Shown here: positions 51,571 to 60,614 of the stretch, in pieces
Layout of the letters: the number at the start of each line of letters is the position of its first letter
How positions within the stretch are numbered: position 1 is the first letter of the stretch
Assembly: GCF_000717185.1 (NCBI RefSeq)
Contig: NZ_JNYE01000005.1
Coordinates: 68,053 to 132,052 of the forward strand
Direction: 5' to 3'
Source: Kitasatospora phosalacinea
Lineage (GTDB): Bacteria; Actinomycetota; Actinomycetes; Streptomycetales; Streptomycetaceae
DNA: 64,000 bases
Position numbers and translations under genes: made by a program
Notes under the pieces: generated by a model
What the model was told of the DNA's origin: nothing
The model's input: only the letters and a program-made list of their open reading frames with translations
Database searches by the model: none

Positions 51571-53787
51571 CTACGGTGCGCCCACCAGGCCGCGCGGCTT
51601 CACGCTCGGCTGCACCAGGCGCGGCGCGGGCAGCACCACCGGGCGCAGCGGCGGCAGCTCGACGTGCTCGTCCAGGCCGATGATCCGGTGCAGGCGGCGC
51701 AGCGGGGCGGGCGCCCACCAGTTGAGGCGGCCGAACAGCGTCATGGTGGCGGGCACCAGCAGGGTGCGGACCAGGGTGGCGTCCACGGCGACGGCGACGG
51801 CCAGCGCGATGCCCATCTGCTTGACCATGAGCATCTGTCCGGCGGCGAACCCGGCGAACACGATCACCATCAGCAGCCCGGCCGAGGTGATGATCCGACC
51901 GCTGCGCTGGAGGCCCAGCTCCACCGACTTCGCGCAGTCGTACCCCTGGTCGTGCAGCTCCTTGATCCGCGACAGCAGGAACACCTCGTAGTCCATCGAC
52001 AGCCCGAACGCGAAGGCGAACACCAGCACCGGGATCACCGTCTCCAGGCCGCCGGTCGGCGTGAACCCCAGCAGCGAACTGAAGTACCCGTGCTGGAACA
52101 CCAGGGTCAGCGCACCCAGCGACGCCCCCAGCGACAGCACGTTCATCAGCAGCGCCTTCACCGGCAGCACCACCGACCCGGTCATCATGAACAGCAGCAC
52201 CAGCGTCCCGGCCGCGACCAGGGCCAGCGCCCACGGCCCGCGCGAGCCGATCTCGTGCTGGAAGTCCACCAGCGAGGCCGCGTCGCCCGCCACGTACGTG
52301 TCCAGCCCGCCGCGGTCCGCCCGCAGCTCGCCGACCACCGCCTTGGCCTCCGCGCCCTGCGGGTCGCCGTTCACCAGCACGTCCACGGTCTGCACGCCGT
52401 CCGAGACCGGCGTCACCGCCCGGACGCCGGCGACGCCCGGCAGCTTCGAGACCACCTCGTCCGCGTACTGCTGCGCCTGCTGGTGCGAGCCCTCGACGAC
52501 CACCTGCACGGCCGCCGGGGCCTGGTCCGGGAAGCGCGCCTCGACGGTCTCGGCGACCTGCCGGGACGCGAAGCTCTTCGGCAGCACGTCCGCCCCCGAG
52601 TTGCGGAACTCCGACCCCAGGAACGGCGCACCCGCCGCCAGCAGCAGCGCCACGCAGGCCAGCATCACCGGCACCGCCCGGCGCTGCACCCGGCGCACCG
52701 TCCGGGAGAAGAAGCCCTCGTCCGGGACGGGCGCCGTCGGCGTCTTGATCTTCGACCCCATGAAGCCCAGCAGCGCCGGCACCAGCGTCAGCGCCGCCGC
52801 CACCGCGATCACCACCACGCTCACGCCCGCCACCGCGACCGCCCGGAACACCGGGCTGGTGAACACGAACAGCCCGCTCAGCGCGACCGCCACCGTCAGC
52901 CCCGAGAACGCCACCGTCCGGCCCGCCGTCGCCGCCGTCCGCTCCACCGCCTGCGCGGCGTCCGCGCCGTGGCCGCGCTCCTCGCGGAAGCGGTTCACCA
53001 TCAGCAGCGCGTAGTCGATCGACAGCCCCAGGCCCAGCACGGTCGCGATCGGCAGCACGGACGTGTCGATGTCCATCAGCTTGCTGAACCCGAACATCGC
53101 CAGCAGCGCCCCGCCCACCGAGGCGATCGCCCCGATCCCCGGCAGCCCTGCCGCGGCCAGGCCGCCGAACACCAGCACCATCACGACCAGCGTCAACGGC
53201 AGCGTGACGATCTCACCGAAACGGGTGTCCTTCGCGGTCTGGTCCTTGACCTCCTGCTGCAGCACCAGGTCGCCGCCGACCACGGTGCGCGCACCGTCCG
53301 CGTCGATCCCCTCCAGCCGGTCGGTCACGGCCGCGAGCTGCTTCGCCGTCGACCCGTCCGCCATCCGCACGCTCACCAGTGACGCCTTGCCGTCCCCCGC
53401 GGTCAGCTGCCCGCCCGTCGAGTACGTGTCCGCCACCGAGACCACGCCCGGCAGCTTCGCCACCTCCGCACTCGCCCGCTCGACCGCCGTCCTGACCCCC
53501 TCATTCCCCACCGGCGGACCGTCCACGACGGCCGTCACCGTACCCTGCACCGGATCCGCCGCCTGTACGACGGCCGTACCCGCCGCCGACTCCGACCCCC
53601 CGCTGCCGGTGGCCGCCACCGAGCCCTCGAACACCCGGCCGCCGATCACCACCCCCACCGCGAGCACCAACGCCCAGAACGCCAGCACCCAACGACGGTG
53701 CCGGAAACACACTCGCCCCAGAGCGGCCAAACGACCGGGAACCTGGGAGACCTGGACCTCTGCTGCGGTGGAGCGGGAGCTGCGCAT
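51571..53787 (-). CDS. MMPL (RND-superfamily) transporter
   Basis: 738 aa from ATG 53787 (AAAGG upstream); a TTG at 53817 would add 10 residues. Twelve membrane segments in two halves. Relay motifs LGLSIDYALLMVNRFREE and FGLSMDYEVFLLSRIKEL. The first extracytoplasmic loop is Gly/Ser/Thr-rich. It is the third MMPL in the window and probably exports a lipid or drug. Palindromes upstream (53837-53866) look like a local repressor site. Confidence 0.92.
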   Translation of the reverse strand: MRSSRSTAAEVQVSQVPGRLAALGRVCFRHRRWVLAFWALVLAVGVVIGGRVFEGSVAATGSGGSESAAGTAVVQAADPVQGTVTAVVDGPPVGNEGVRTAVERASAEVAKLPGVVSVADTYSTGGQLTAGDGKASLVSVRMADGSTAKQLAAVTDRLEGIDADGARTVVGGDLVLQQEVKDQTAKDTRFGEIVTLPLTLVVMVLVFGGLAAAGLPGIGAIASVGGALLAMFGFSKLMDIDTSVLPIATVLGLGLSIDYALLMVNRFREERGHGADAAQAVERTAATAGRTVAFSGLTVAVALSGLFVFTSPVFRAVAVAGVSVVVIAVAAALTLVPALLGFMGSKIKTPTAPVPDEGFFSRTVRRVQRRAVPVMLACVALLLAAGAPFLGSEFRNSGADVLPKSFASRQVAETVEARFPDQAPAAVQVVVEGSHQQAQQYADEVVSKLPGVAGVRAVTPVSDGVQTVDVLVNGDPQGAEAKAVVGELRADRGGLDTYVAGDAASLVDFQHEIGSRGPWALALVAAGTLVLLFMMTGSVVLPVKALLMNVLSLGASLGALTLVFQHGYFSSLLGFTPTGGLETVIPVLVFAFAFGLSMDYEVFLLSRIKELHDQGYDCAKSVELGLQRSGRIITSAGLLMVIVFAGFAAGQMLMVKQMGIALAVAVAVDATLVRTLLVPATMTLFGRLNWWAPAPLRRLHRIIGLDEHVELPPLRPVVLPAPRLVQPSVKPRGLVGAP

Positions 53788-53836
53788 GCGGGGAGCCTTT
53801 CGGACAAGTCCCCTCAATGTATGCGTGACTACTCTT

Positions 53837-53866
53837 TCGTCCTATAGACGGACGATGAGCCTCATC
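53837..53866. promoter_or_regulatory. Two overlapping palindromes upstream of the MMPL gene
   Basis: TCGTCC-7 nt-GGACGA (53837-53855) overlaps GATGAG-C-CTCATC (53854-53866). They lie about 50-80 bp upstream of the MMPL ATG and in an AT-richer pocket. Typical size for TetR-family operators; no regulator gene is adjacent. Confidence 0.5.
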
Positions 53867-54275
53867 TCACAATTCCCTTCACATAAACGCCACTTAAGCC
53901 CCACGCCCCGCCCACCCACCTGCCCGTGCGCGCCCCGCGCGGGTGAGCGCGGGGAGGGCGCTGCGCGCGGCCGAGCGAGGAGAAGGGGAAGGTGCGCACA
54001 CGGGAAGGGCGCTGCCGCGCGGCGGAGCGGAGAGCGGGCAAGGCCCGCGGCGCCGACCGGGGCAGGCGCGGGGCGGTCGGCGGCCCGCCGCCGCGGAGCG
54101 GGTGGGCCTCCGCCGCGGAGCCGGTGGGCCTCCGCCGCGGAGCCCGGCGCGCGTCTCACCCAGCGGTGCGCGCACGGGGGGCGGGTGGGGCGGCGCAAAC
54201 AGCACCCCCCCCCGCCGCGGGCAGCGCCCTCCCCCGTTCACCTTCGCGGTGCGCGCACGGGGGGCGGGCAGCAAA
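53867..54275. other. Repeat-rich, gene-free interval between MMPL and rpsA
   Basis: About 400 bp with extreme G/A-versus-C strand composition. It contains a 22-bp tandem repeat (54087-54145), and two copies of a GCGGTGCGCGCACGGGGGGC block (near 54167 and 54247) each followed by a similar CAGC(A/G)...CCCCCC segment. Short frames in it are low-complexity Arg/Pro/Ala without a ribosome binding site, so I annotate no gene. Confidence 0.6.
54087..54145. repeat. 22-bp tandem repeat, about 2.7 copies
   Basis: Unit CCGCCGCGGAGC(C/G)GGTGGGCC with small differences; third copy partial. Inner CCGCCGCGG is itself nearly self-complementary. Confidence 0.85.
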
Positions 54276-54324
54276 AACAGCGACCCCCCGCCCCAGGTGA
54301 ACCCTGGAACGGGGGGTCGCTGTT
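54276..54324 (-). terminator. rpsA terminator
   Basis: Perfect 15-bp stem AACAGCGACCCCCCG with its complement, and an internal CCAGG/CCTGG hairpin in the loop. On the minus strand it is followed by a short U run (GTTTTTGC), starting about 34 bp after the rpsA stop. Confidence 0.92.
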
Positions 54325-54357
54325 CAGTCAGCTAGGCAGCCGCCGAAGCGCAGCGCT

Positions 54358-55848
54358 TCAGCTCTGGCCGCCGGCCAGCTTCTCGCGGAGCGCGGCCAGG
54401 GCCTCGTCCGAGGCGAGCGCGCCGGAGCCCTCGTCGCTGCTGGAGGAGTACGAGCCGCCACCGGAGACCGGGGCCTCCTCGCCGGCCTCGGCGGCGGCAG
54501 CCGCGTCGGCCTCGCGGGACTTGATGACCTGGGCCTGGTGCTGCTCGAAGCGGGCCTGGGCCTCGGCGTACTGCCGCTCCCACTCCTCGCGCTGCTTCTC
54601 GAAGCCGGGCAGCCAGTCGTTCGCCTCGGGGTCGAAGCCCTCCGGGTAGATGTAGTTGCCCTGGTCGTCGTAGGACGCGGCCATGCCGTACAGGGTCGGG
54701 TCGAACTCGACCGACGCCGGGTCGGCACCGAGGGACTCGTTGGCCTGCTTCAGCGAGAGGCTGATGCGGCGGCGCTCGAGGTCGATGTCGATGACCTTGA
54801 CGAAGATCTCGTCGCCGACCTGGACGACCTGCTCCGGGATCTCGACGTGGCGCTCGGCCAGCTCGGAGATGTGGACCAGGCCCTCGATGCCCTCGTCCAC
54901 GCGGACGAACGCACCGAACGGAACCAGCTTGGTGACCTTACCCGGGACGACCTGCGAGATCTGGTGCGTCCGGGCGAACTGCTGCCACGGGTCCTCCTGG
55001 GTCGCCTTCAGCGACAGGGAGACGCGCTCGCGGTCCATGTCGACGTCGAGGACCTCGACGGTGACCTCCTGGCCGACCTCGACAACCTCGTTCGGGTGGT
55101 CGATGTGCTTCCAGGACAGCTCGGAGACGTGCACCAGACCGTCGACGCCGCCGAGGTCGACGAACGCACCGAAGTTGACGATCGAGGAGACGACGCCGGA
55201 GCGCACCTGGCCCTTCTGCAGGGTGGTGAGGAAGGTCTGGCGGACCTCGCTCTGGGTCTGCTCCAGCCAGGCGCGGCGGGACAGGACCACGTTGTTGCGG
55301 TTCTTGTCCAGCTCGATGATCTTCGCCTCGAGCTCCTTGCCCACGTAGGGCTGGAGGTCGCGGACGCGGCGCATCTCGACCAGCGAGGCCGGGAGGAAGC
55401 CGCGGAGGCCGATGTCGAGGATGAGACCACCCTTGACGACCTCGATGACGGTACCGGTGACGATGCCGTCCTCTTCCTTGATCTTCTCGATCGTGCCCCA
55501 GGCGCGCTCGTACTGCGCACGCTTCTTGGACAGGATGAGGCGACCCTCCTTGTCCTCCTTCTGGAGAACCAGGGCCTCGATCTCGTCGCCGACCTTGACG
55601 ACCTCGTGCGGGTCAACGTCGTGCTTGATCGAGAGCTCGCGGGAGGGGATGACACCCTCGGTCTTGTAACCGATGTCGAGGAGCACCTCGTCACGGTCGA
55701 CCTTCACGATGATGCCCTCGACGATGTCGCCATCGTTGAAGTACTTGATGGTCTCGTCGATCGCGGCGAGGAACGCGTCCGCGTCGCCGATGTCGTTGAC
55801 CGCGACCTGCGGGGTGGTGCTGACAGAGGTGTCGGTGGGGCTCGTCAT
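54358..55848 (-). CDS. rpsA: 30S ribosomal protein S1
   Basis: 496 aa from ATG 55848. Four S1 (OB-fold) domains: about 35-105 (DGDIVEGIIVKVDRDEVLLD), 120-190, 207-275 (GVVSSIVNFGAFVDLGGVDG) and 292-362 (GKVTKLVPFGAFVRVDEGIEG). An acidic, Ser-rich C-terminal tail replaces the extra domains of the E. coli protein, as in other actinobacteria. It binds mRNA on the small subunit. A long leader of about 210 nt precedes it, where S1 autoregulation could act. Confidence 0.97.
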   Translation of the reverse strand: MTSPTDTSVSTTPQVAVNDIGDADAFLAAIDETIKYFNDGDIVEGIIVKVDRDEVLLDIGYKTEGVIPSRELSIKHDVDPHEVVKVGDEIEALVLQKEDKEGRLILSKKRAQYERAWGTIEKIKEEDGIVTGTVIEVVKGGLILDIGLRGFLPASLVEMRRVRDLQPYVGKELEAKIIELDKNRNNVVLSRRAWLEQTQSEVRQTFLTTLQKGQVRSGVVSSIVNFGAFVDLGGVDGLVHVSELSWKHIDHPNEVVEVGQEVTVEVLDVDMDRERVSLSLKATQEDPWQQFARTHQISQVVPGKVTKLVPFGAFVRVDEGIEGLVHISELAERHVEIPEQVVQVGDEIFVKVIDIDLERRRISLSLKQANESLGADPASVEFDPTLYGMAASYDDQGNYIYPEGFDPEANDWLPGFEKQREEWERQYAEAQARFEQHQAQVIKSREADAAAAAEAGEEAPVSGGGSYSSSSDEGSGALASDEALAALREKLAGGQS

Positions 55849-56348
55849 TAGGAAAAGGGCTCCGGTACGGACATGAAGTCGTAGGTAATGCCACGCGGGG
55901 GGCCCTGATCGCTCCCACCGAAAGCCGTGCAGGCCAGAAAACGGCCCACCGAAAGGACTCCCGCAAACGACAGGATCCCGGTGTCCGTCTGACGACCGTG
56001 GGGTCTTCGACAGATGCGAGCGCGACCTGCTCCGTCCGAGGCGCGCAGGCCCGCAGCGCAACTTGTAGCATACGGGGACACCCAGGCACGGTCAACGTCG
56101 AAGCCGACGAGACCGTAGAGGCCGGGACGGATCAGGCCATATCCTCCGATGGCGCACCTCGCGGTGGCTGGAGCACGGGCCCTACCCCGGATGCCACCGC
56201 CCGACCCGGTCCCCGTACGGGACCGGCTCCGCAGCAGCAGCGCTTCCGCAAGCACATAGCCTACTTGACGTCCCGCCCCGGCTCGCGCCAGGGGCCCGCC
56301 CGCCCGGGCCCGCCGCGGCCCTCCCGATGCACCAGGTGACGGATTCCC
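55849..56348. other. Divergent region: rpsA leader and methyltransferase upstream region
   Basis: About 500 bp. The left 210 bp would be the rpsA 5' untranslated leader. The right part, from 56100, carries no recognisable element for the forward gene, whose ATG at 56349 has AGGTGACGG upstream. Confidence 0.5.
56067..56095 (-). promoter_or_regulatory. Housekeeping (HrdB-type) promoter of rpsA
   Basis: On the minus strand TTGACC (56095-56090), 17-bp spacer, TATGCT (56072-56067). It is a close match to the sigma-70 consensus. Transcription would begin near 56060. Confidence 0.8.
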
Positions 56349-57290
56349 ATGACCCACTCCACCCCCGGCGACGCCCCCGGCGACGCCCCCGGCGGCGCTC
56401 CCGGCGACGCCGAGCCCTTCGACTACGACCCGGCCGGGTACAACGTCCCCTCCTCCCCCGGGCAGCCGGACGAGGAGGAGGACGGCGACGAGGCGCTGCG
56501 GCGGGACGCCGGGGAGCAGGAGTCGAGCCGGGCCAGCCGGCACTGGTGGGACCGCAACGCCGACGACTACCAGGACGAGCACGGGGAGTTCCTCGGCGAC
56601 GACCGGTTCACCTGGTGTCCGGAGGGCGTGGACGAGGCCGAGGCCCGGCTGCTCGGCGACCCGGCCGGGCTGAAGGGCGCGGACGTGCTGGAGATCGGCT
56701 CCGGCGCCGCGCAGTGCTCGCGCTGGCTGGCCGCGCAGGGCGCCCGCCCGGTCGCGCTGGACATCTCCCACCGGCAGCTGCAGCACTCGCGCCGGATCGA
56801 CCTGGGCCGCGGCCTGGAGCCCGTCGCCGTGGTGCAGGCGGACGCGGCGGTGCTGCCGTTCGCCGACGGCTCCTTCGACCACGCCTGCTCGGCGTACGGC
56901 GCGGTGCCGTTCAGCGCCGACACCGGGCGGCTGATGCGCGAGGTGCACCGGGTGCTGCGGCCCGGCGGGCGCTGGGTGTTCTCGGTGACCCACCCGATCC
57001 GCTGGGCGTTCCCGGACGAGCCCGGGGTGGAGGGCCTGACCGCCACCTCCTCGTACTTCGACCGCACCCCGTACGTCGAGCAGGACGAACAGGGCGTCGC
57101 CACCTACGTCGAGCACCACCGCACGCTCGGCGACCGGGTGCGGGAGCTGGTCGCGGCCGGGTTCGCGCTGGTCGACCTGGTCGAGCCGGAGTGGCCGGAG
57201 GGGCTGGAGCAGGAGTGGGGCGGCTGGAGCCCGCTGCGCGGCGAGCACATCCCCGGCACCGCGATCTTCGTCGCCGTCCGGAACGGCTGA
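56349..57290 (+). CDS. Class I SAM-dependent methyltransferase
   Basis: 313 aa. A Gly/Asp/Ala-rich N-terminal tail of about 60 residues precedes WWDRNADDYQDEHGEFLG. SAM motif I is VLEIGSGAAQCSRWLA, followed by VALDISHRQLQHSRR and a motif VLRPGGRWVFSVTHP. Methyltransf_11 type; related proteins sit beside rpsA in Streptomyces. Substrate unknown. hrpB starts 5 nt after it, so both are likely one transcript. Confidence 0.92.
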   Translation: MTHSTPGDAPGDAPGGAPGDAEPFDYDPAGYNVPSSPGQPDEEEDGDEALRRDAGEQESSRASRHWWDRNADDYQDEHGEFLGDDRFTWCPEGVDEAEARLLGDPAGLKGADVLEIGSGAAQCSRWLAAQGARPVALDISHRQLQHSRRIDLGRGLEPVAVVQADAAVLPFADGSFDHACSAYGAVPFSADTGRLMREVHRVLRPGGRWVFSVTHPIRWAFPDEPGVEGLTATSSYFDRTPYVEQDEQGVATYVEHHRTLGDRVRELVAAGFALVDLVEPEWPEGLEQEWGGWSPLRGEHIPGTAIFVAVRNG

Positions 57291-57295
57291 GCGCG

Positions 57296-59920
57296 GTGCG
57301 GGACGGGGGGACCGACCTGCCCGTCGCCGCGGTGCTCCCCGAGCTGGCCGCGGCGTTGGACGGCGACGGCGCCGCGGTGCTGTCCGCGCCGCCCGGCACC
57401 GGCAAGACCACCCTGGTGCCGCTCGCCCTGGCCGGCCTGCTCGGCGGCCCGCCCCGCCGGGTGCTGGTCGCCGAACCGCGCCGCCTCGCGGTGCGGGCCG
57501 CGGCCCGCCGGATGGCCTGGCTGCTGGAGGAGCCGGTCAGCGCCTCGGTCGGGTTCACCGTCCGCGGCGAGCGGCGGGTCGGCCCCGCCACCCGGGTCGA
57601 GGTGGTCACCACCGGCGTCCTGCTGCAGCGCCTGCAGCGCGACCCAGAACTGCCGGGCGTGGACGCGGTGGTGCTCGACGAGTGCCACGAGCGCCACCTG
57701 GACGCCGACACCGCGCTCGCCTTCCTGCTGGACGTCCGGGCCGCGCTCCGCCCCGAACTGCGCCTGCTGCTGGCCTCCGCGACCGCCGACACCGACGCCT
57801 GGGCCGAACTGCTCGGCGGCGCGCCCGTGGTGGCCGCCCGGGGCGTCTCGCACCCGGTCGAGACGGTCTGGGCCCCGCCGCCGACCGCCGTCCGGCCCCC
57901 GCACGGCACCCGGGTCGACCCGGCACTGCTCGCGCACGTCGCGGCGACGGTCCGCCGGGCGCTCGCCGAGCGGAGCGGCGACGTGCTGTGCTTCCTGCCG
58001 GGCGTCGGCGAGATCGCCCGGGTGGCCTCGCAGTTGACCGGCGTCGACGTCCTCCAGCTGCACGGGCAGGCGCCGCAGGCCGTCCAGGACGCGGCCCTGG
58101 CCGCCGGGGAGCGGCGGCGGGTGGTGCTCGCCACCTCGGTCGCCGAGTCCTCGCTGACGGTGCCGGGCGTCCGGGTCGTGGTCGACTCCGGGCTGACCAG
58201 GGAACCGCGCACCGACCACGCCCGCGGCCTGTCCGGACTGGTCACCGTCCGCACCTCGCTGGCCGCCGCCCGGCAGCGCGCCGGACGGGCCGGGCGCGAG
58301 GCCCCCGGCACCGTCTACCGCTGCTGGGCCGAGGCCGAGGACGCCCGCGCCGCCCGCTTCCCCACCCCCGAGATCGCCCTCGCCGACCTCACCTCCTTCG
58401 CCCTCCAGGCCGCCTGCTGGGGCGACCCCGGCGCCACCGGCCTCACCCTCCCCGACCCGCCGCCCGCCGGAGCGATGGCCGCCGCCCGCACCGTCCTGCG
58501 CGCCCTCGCCGCCGTCACCCCCGACGGCCGCCCCACCGACCGCGGCCGCGCCATCGCCCGCACCGGCCTGCACCCCCGCCTCGCCCGCGCCCTCCTCGAC
58601 GGCGCCCCCGCCGTCGGCCCGCGCCGCGCCGCCGAACTCGTCGCCCTGCTCTCCGAAGAACCCCCGCGCGCCCTCGGCGACGACCTCGCCGAGATCCACC
58701 GCACCGTCCGCCGCTCCCCCGCCGACCCGTACACCCGCCGCTGGAAGGACGAGACCCGCCGCCTGGAACGCACCCTGACCCTCCCGGACCCGACCGGCAG
58801 CCCGGACGACCACCACGGCTCGGCGGCCGGGGCGGACGGCGACGGCGCGGGCGAGCGGCGGACCGCGCCGGACGGAGCGGACGCGACCGGCGGGGCGGGC
58901 GACGGCCACCGCGCGGCGGAACGGCAGGTCGTCGGCGCCGCGGCTGTCACCGCCGCCCGGCGCGGCGCGGCCGGTGGCGCGCGCACCGGCCGGGAGGCCG
59001 TCGCGTCCGGACTGTCCGATGCCGTCGCGGCCGGGCTGGTGGTCGGGCTGGCGCACCCGGAGCGGATCGCGCGGTCGCGGGAGGGCGCGGAGGGGGCCTA
59101 CCTGATGGCGTCCGGGACGGCTGCGCAGCTGCCGCCCGGGACGCGGTTGCCGTCCGGCGGGTGGCTGGCCGTCGCGGTCGCCGACCGGCCCGCCGGGGCG
59201 CCGTCCGCGCGGGTGCTGCGGGCGGTGGCGGTGGACGAGGCGACGGCCCGGCTGGCGGCCGCGCCGCTGCTGGCGGCCCGCGAGGAGGTGCACTGGTCGG
59301 TGCGGCAGCGCGAGGTGGCCGCCCGGCGGGTGGAGGCGCTGGGGGCGATCGAGCTGGCGGCCGTGCCGCTGGCGGCGCCCGATCCGGCGCTGGTGCGGGC
59401 CGCGCTGCTGGAGGGCCTGGCACGGGAGGGCGTCTCCGCGCTGCTGAGCTGGCCCCCGGCCGCGAGCGGGCTGCGCGAGCGCCTCGCCTTCCTGCACCGG
59501 GCGGTCGGCGAGCCGTGGCCGGACGTCGCGGACGCCGCGCTGCCGCGCCTGCTGCCCTGGGCGAGCGGCCAGGCCGGGCGGCTGGACGAGCTCGCGCCGG
59601 AGCGGATCACCGTGCCCAGCGGCAGCCGGATCCGGGTCGACTACGCGTCCGACCCCGAGCGCCCCGTCCTGGCCGTCAAGCTGCAGGAGCTGTTCGGCTG
59701 GGACGCGGCCCCCGCGCTCGCCGGGGGCCGCGTCCCGCTCACCGTCCACCTGCTCTCCCCCGCGGGCCGCCCCGCCGCCGTCACCGGCGACCTCGCCGCG
59801 TTCTGGCGCACCGGCTACCCCGCCGTCCGCGCCGACCTCCGCGGCCGCTACCCCCGTCACCCCTGGCCCGAGGACCCCACCACGGCGGAACCCACCCGCC
59901 GCGCCAACCCGCGCAAGTGA
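57296..59920 (+). CDS. hrpB: ATP-dependent helicase HrpB
   Basis: 874 aa from GTG 57296. DExH-box helicase: motif I SAPPGTGKTT, Ia EPRRLAVRAAARRMA, II DECHERH, III SAT, VI QRAGRAGREAPG, then an HA2/winged-helix region and the HrpB C-terminal domain (LLPWASGQAGRLDEL...ITVPSGSRIRVDY). A Gly/Ala/Asp-rich insert of about 80 residues (roughly 500-580) lies before the C-terminal part. RNA substrate unknown. Confidence 0.95.
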   Translation: MRDGGTDLPVAAVLPELAAALDGDGAAVLSAPPGTGKTTLVPLALAGLLGGPPRRVLVAEPRRLAVRAAARRMAWLLEEPVSASVGFTVRGERRVGPATRVEVVTTGVLLQRLQRDPELPGVDAVVLDECHERHLDADTALAFLLDVRAALRPELRLLLASATADTDAWAELLGGAPVVAARGVSHPVETVWAPPPTAVRPPHGTRVDPALLAHVAATVRRALAERSGDVLCFLPGVGEIARVASQLTGVDVLQLHGQAPQAVQDAALAAGERRRVVLATSVAESSLTVPGVRVVVDSGLTREPRTDHARGLSGLVTVRTSLAAARQRAGRAGREAPGTVYRCWAEAEDARAARFPTPEIALADLTSFALQAACWGDPGATGLTLPDPPPAGAMAAARTVLRALAAVTPDGRPTDRGRAIARTGLHPRLARALLDGAPAVGPRRAAELVALLSEEPPRALGDDLAEIHRTVRRSPADPYTRRWKDETRRLERTLTLPDPTGSPDDHHGSAAGADGDGAGERRTAPDGADATGGAGDGHRAAERQVVGAAAVTAARRGAAGGARTGREAVASGLSDAVAAGLVVGLAHPERIARSREGAEGAYLMASGTAAQLPPGTRLPSGGWLAVAVADRPAGAPSARVLRAVAVDEATARLAAAPLLAAREEVHWSVRQREVAARRVEALGAIELAAVPLAAPDPALVRAALLEGLAREGVSALLSWPPAASGLRERLAFLHRAVGEPWPDVADAALPRLLPWASGQAGRLDELAPERITVPSGSRIRVDYASDPERPVLAVKLQELFGWDAAPALAGGRVPLTVHLLSPAGRPAAVTGDLAAFWRTGYPAVRADLRGRYPRHPWPEDPTTAEPTRRANPRK

Positions 59921-59976
59921 CGCCCCGCCCTGCCCGGTGCGCCGTCGCGGGGCACGCACGGGCGGGGCCGGGGCCG

Positions 59977-60546
59977 TCAGGCCCAGTGCTCCGCGAGCGC
60001 TGCCATGTCGACGTCGTCGATCCACTCGTCCGCGTAGCGCAGCACCTGCCGCCGGACGCCCTCGACCTTGAACCCGGCCTTCTCGTAGGCGCGTTGGGCC
60101 CGGGCGTTGAAGGCGTAGACGGAGAGCGAGACGCGGTTGAGGCCGAGGGCGCGGAGGGCGTGGTCGGTGAGCAGGCGGACGGCTTCGGTGCCGAGGCCGC
60201 GGTCGCGGCCGTCGGGGCCGATGGCGATGCGGAGGTTGCAGGCGCGGTTGGGTTCGTCCCACTCGTTGAGGACGACCTCGCCGACGCCGCGGCCGGTGGC
60301 GCGGTCGACGACGATCAGGTCGAGGCGGTCGGGCTGGTCGTTGCGGGTGGTGTACCAGTCGACGACGCGGTGTTCCATCGCCTCGTCCCACGCGGGGGGT
60401 TCGGGGGTGTACGCGTCGGAGGTGTAGCGGAGCACGTCCGGGTCGTTGAGCATGACGCGGAGCATGGGGAGGTCCTCCTCCGGCCGGACGGGCCGGAGGA
60501 GGACCTTCTCGCCCACCAGGGTGGGCTTGTCGGCGAAGGTGAGCAT
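59977..60546 (-). CDS. GNAT N-acetyltransferase (RimJ/RimL type)
   Basis: 189 aa from ATG 60546. Begins VGEKVLLRPVRPEEDLPML; acetyl-CoA motif A GPDGRDRGLGTEAVRLLTDHAL; C-terminal YAFNARAQRAYEKAGFKVEGVRRQ. Acts on protein N-termini or a small amine. Lies directly downstream of polA on the same strand. Confidence 0.92.
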   Translation of the reverse strand: MLTFADKPTLVGEKVLLRPVRPEEDLPMLRVMLNDPDVLRYTSDAYTPEPPAWDEAMEHRVVDWYTTRNDQPDRLDLIVVDRATGRGVGEVVLNEWDEPNRACNLRIAIGPDGRDRGLGTEAVRLLTDHALRALGLNRVSLSVYAFNARAQRAYEKAGFKVEGVRRQVLRYADEWIDDVDMAALAEHWA

Positions 60547-60587
60547 CCGGCCAGTCTGGGAGGACCGGCCGGACGCCCGCAAACCGT

Positions 60588-60614
60588 TTAGTGCGCCGCT
60601 CAGTACGCCGCTCA
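60588..60614. repeat. 12-bp tandem repeat giving three in-frame stops after polA
   Basis: On the minus strand the polA TGA (60614-60612) is followed in frame by TGA (60602-60600) and TAA (60590-60588), each 12 nt apart within near-identical repeats of GAGCGGCGYACT. Confidence 0.9.

Noticed and set aside
54087..54145. Tandem repeat considered as a CRISPR array
   Set aside because: No variable spacers, copies are contiguous, and no cas genes are present.
53842..54198. 118-codon minus-strand frame between MMPL and rpsA
   Set aside because: Built from the local tandem repeats, no ribosome binding site and no family resemblance.
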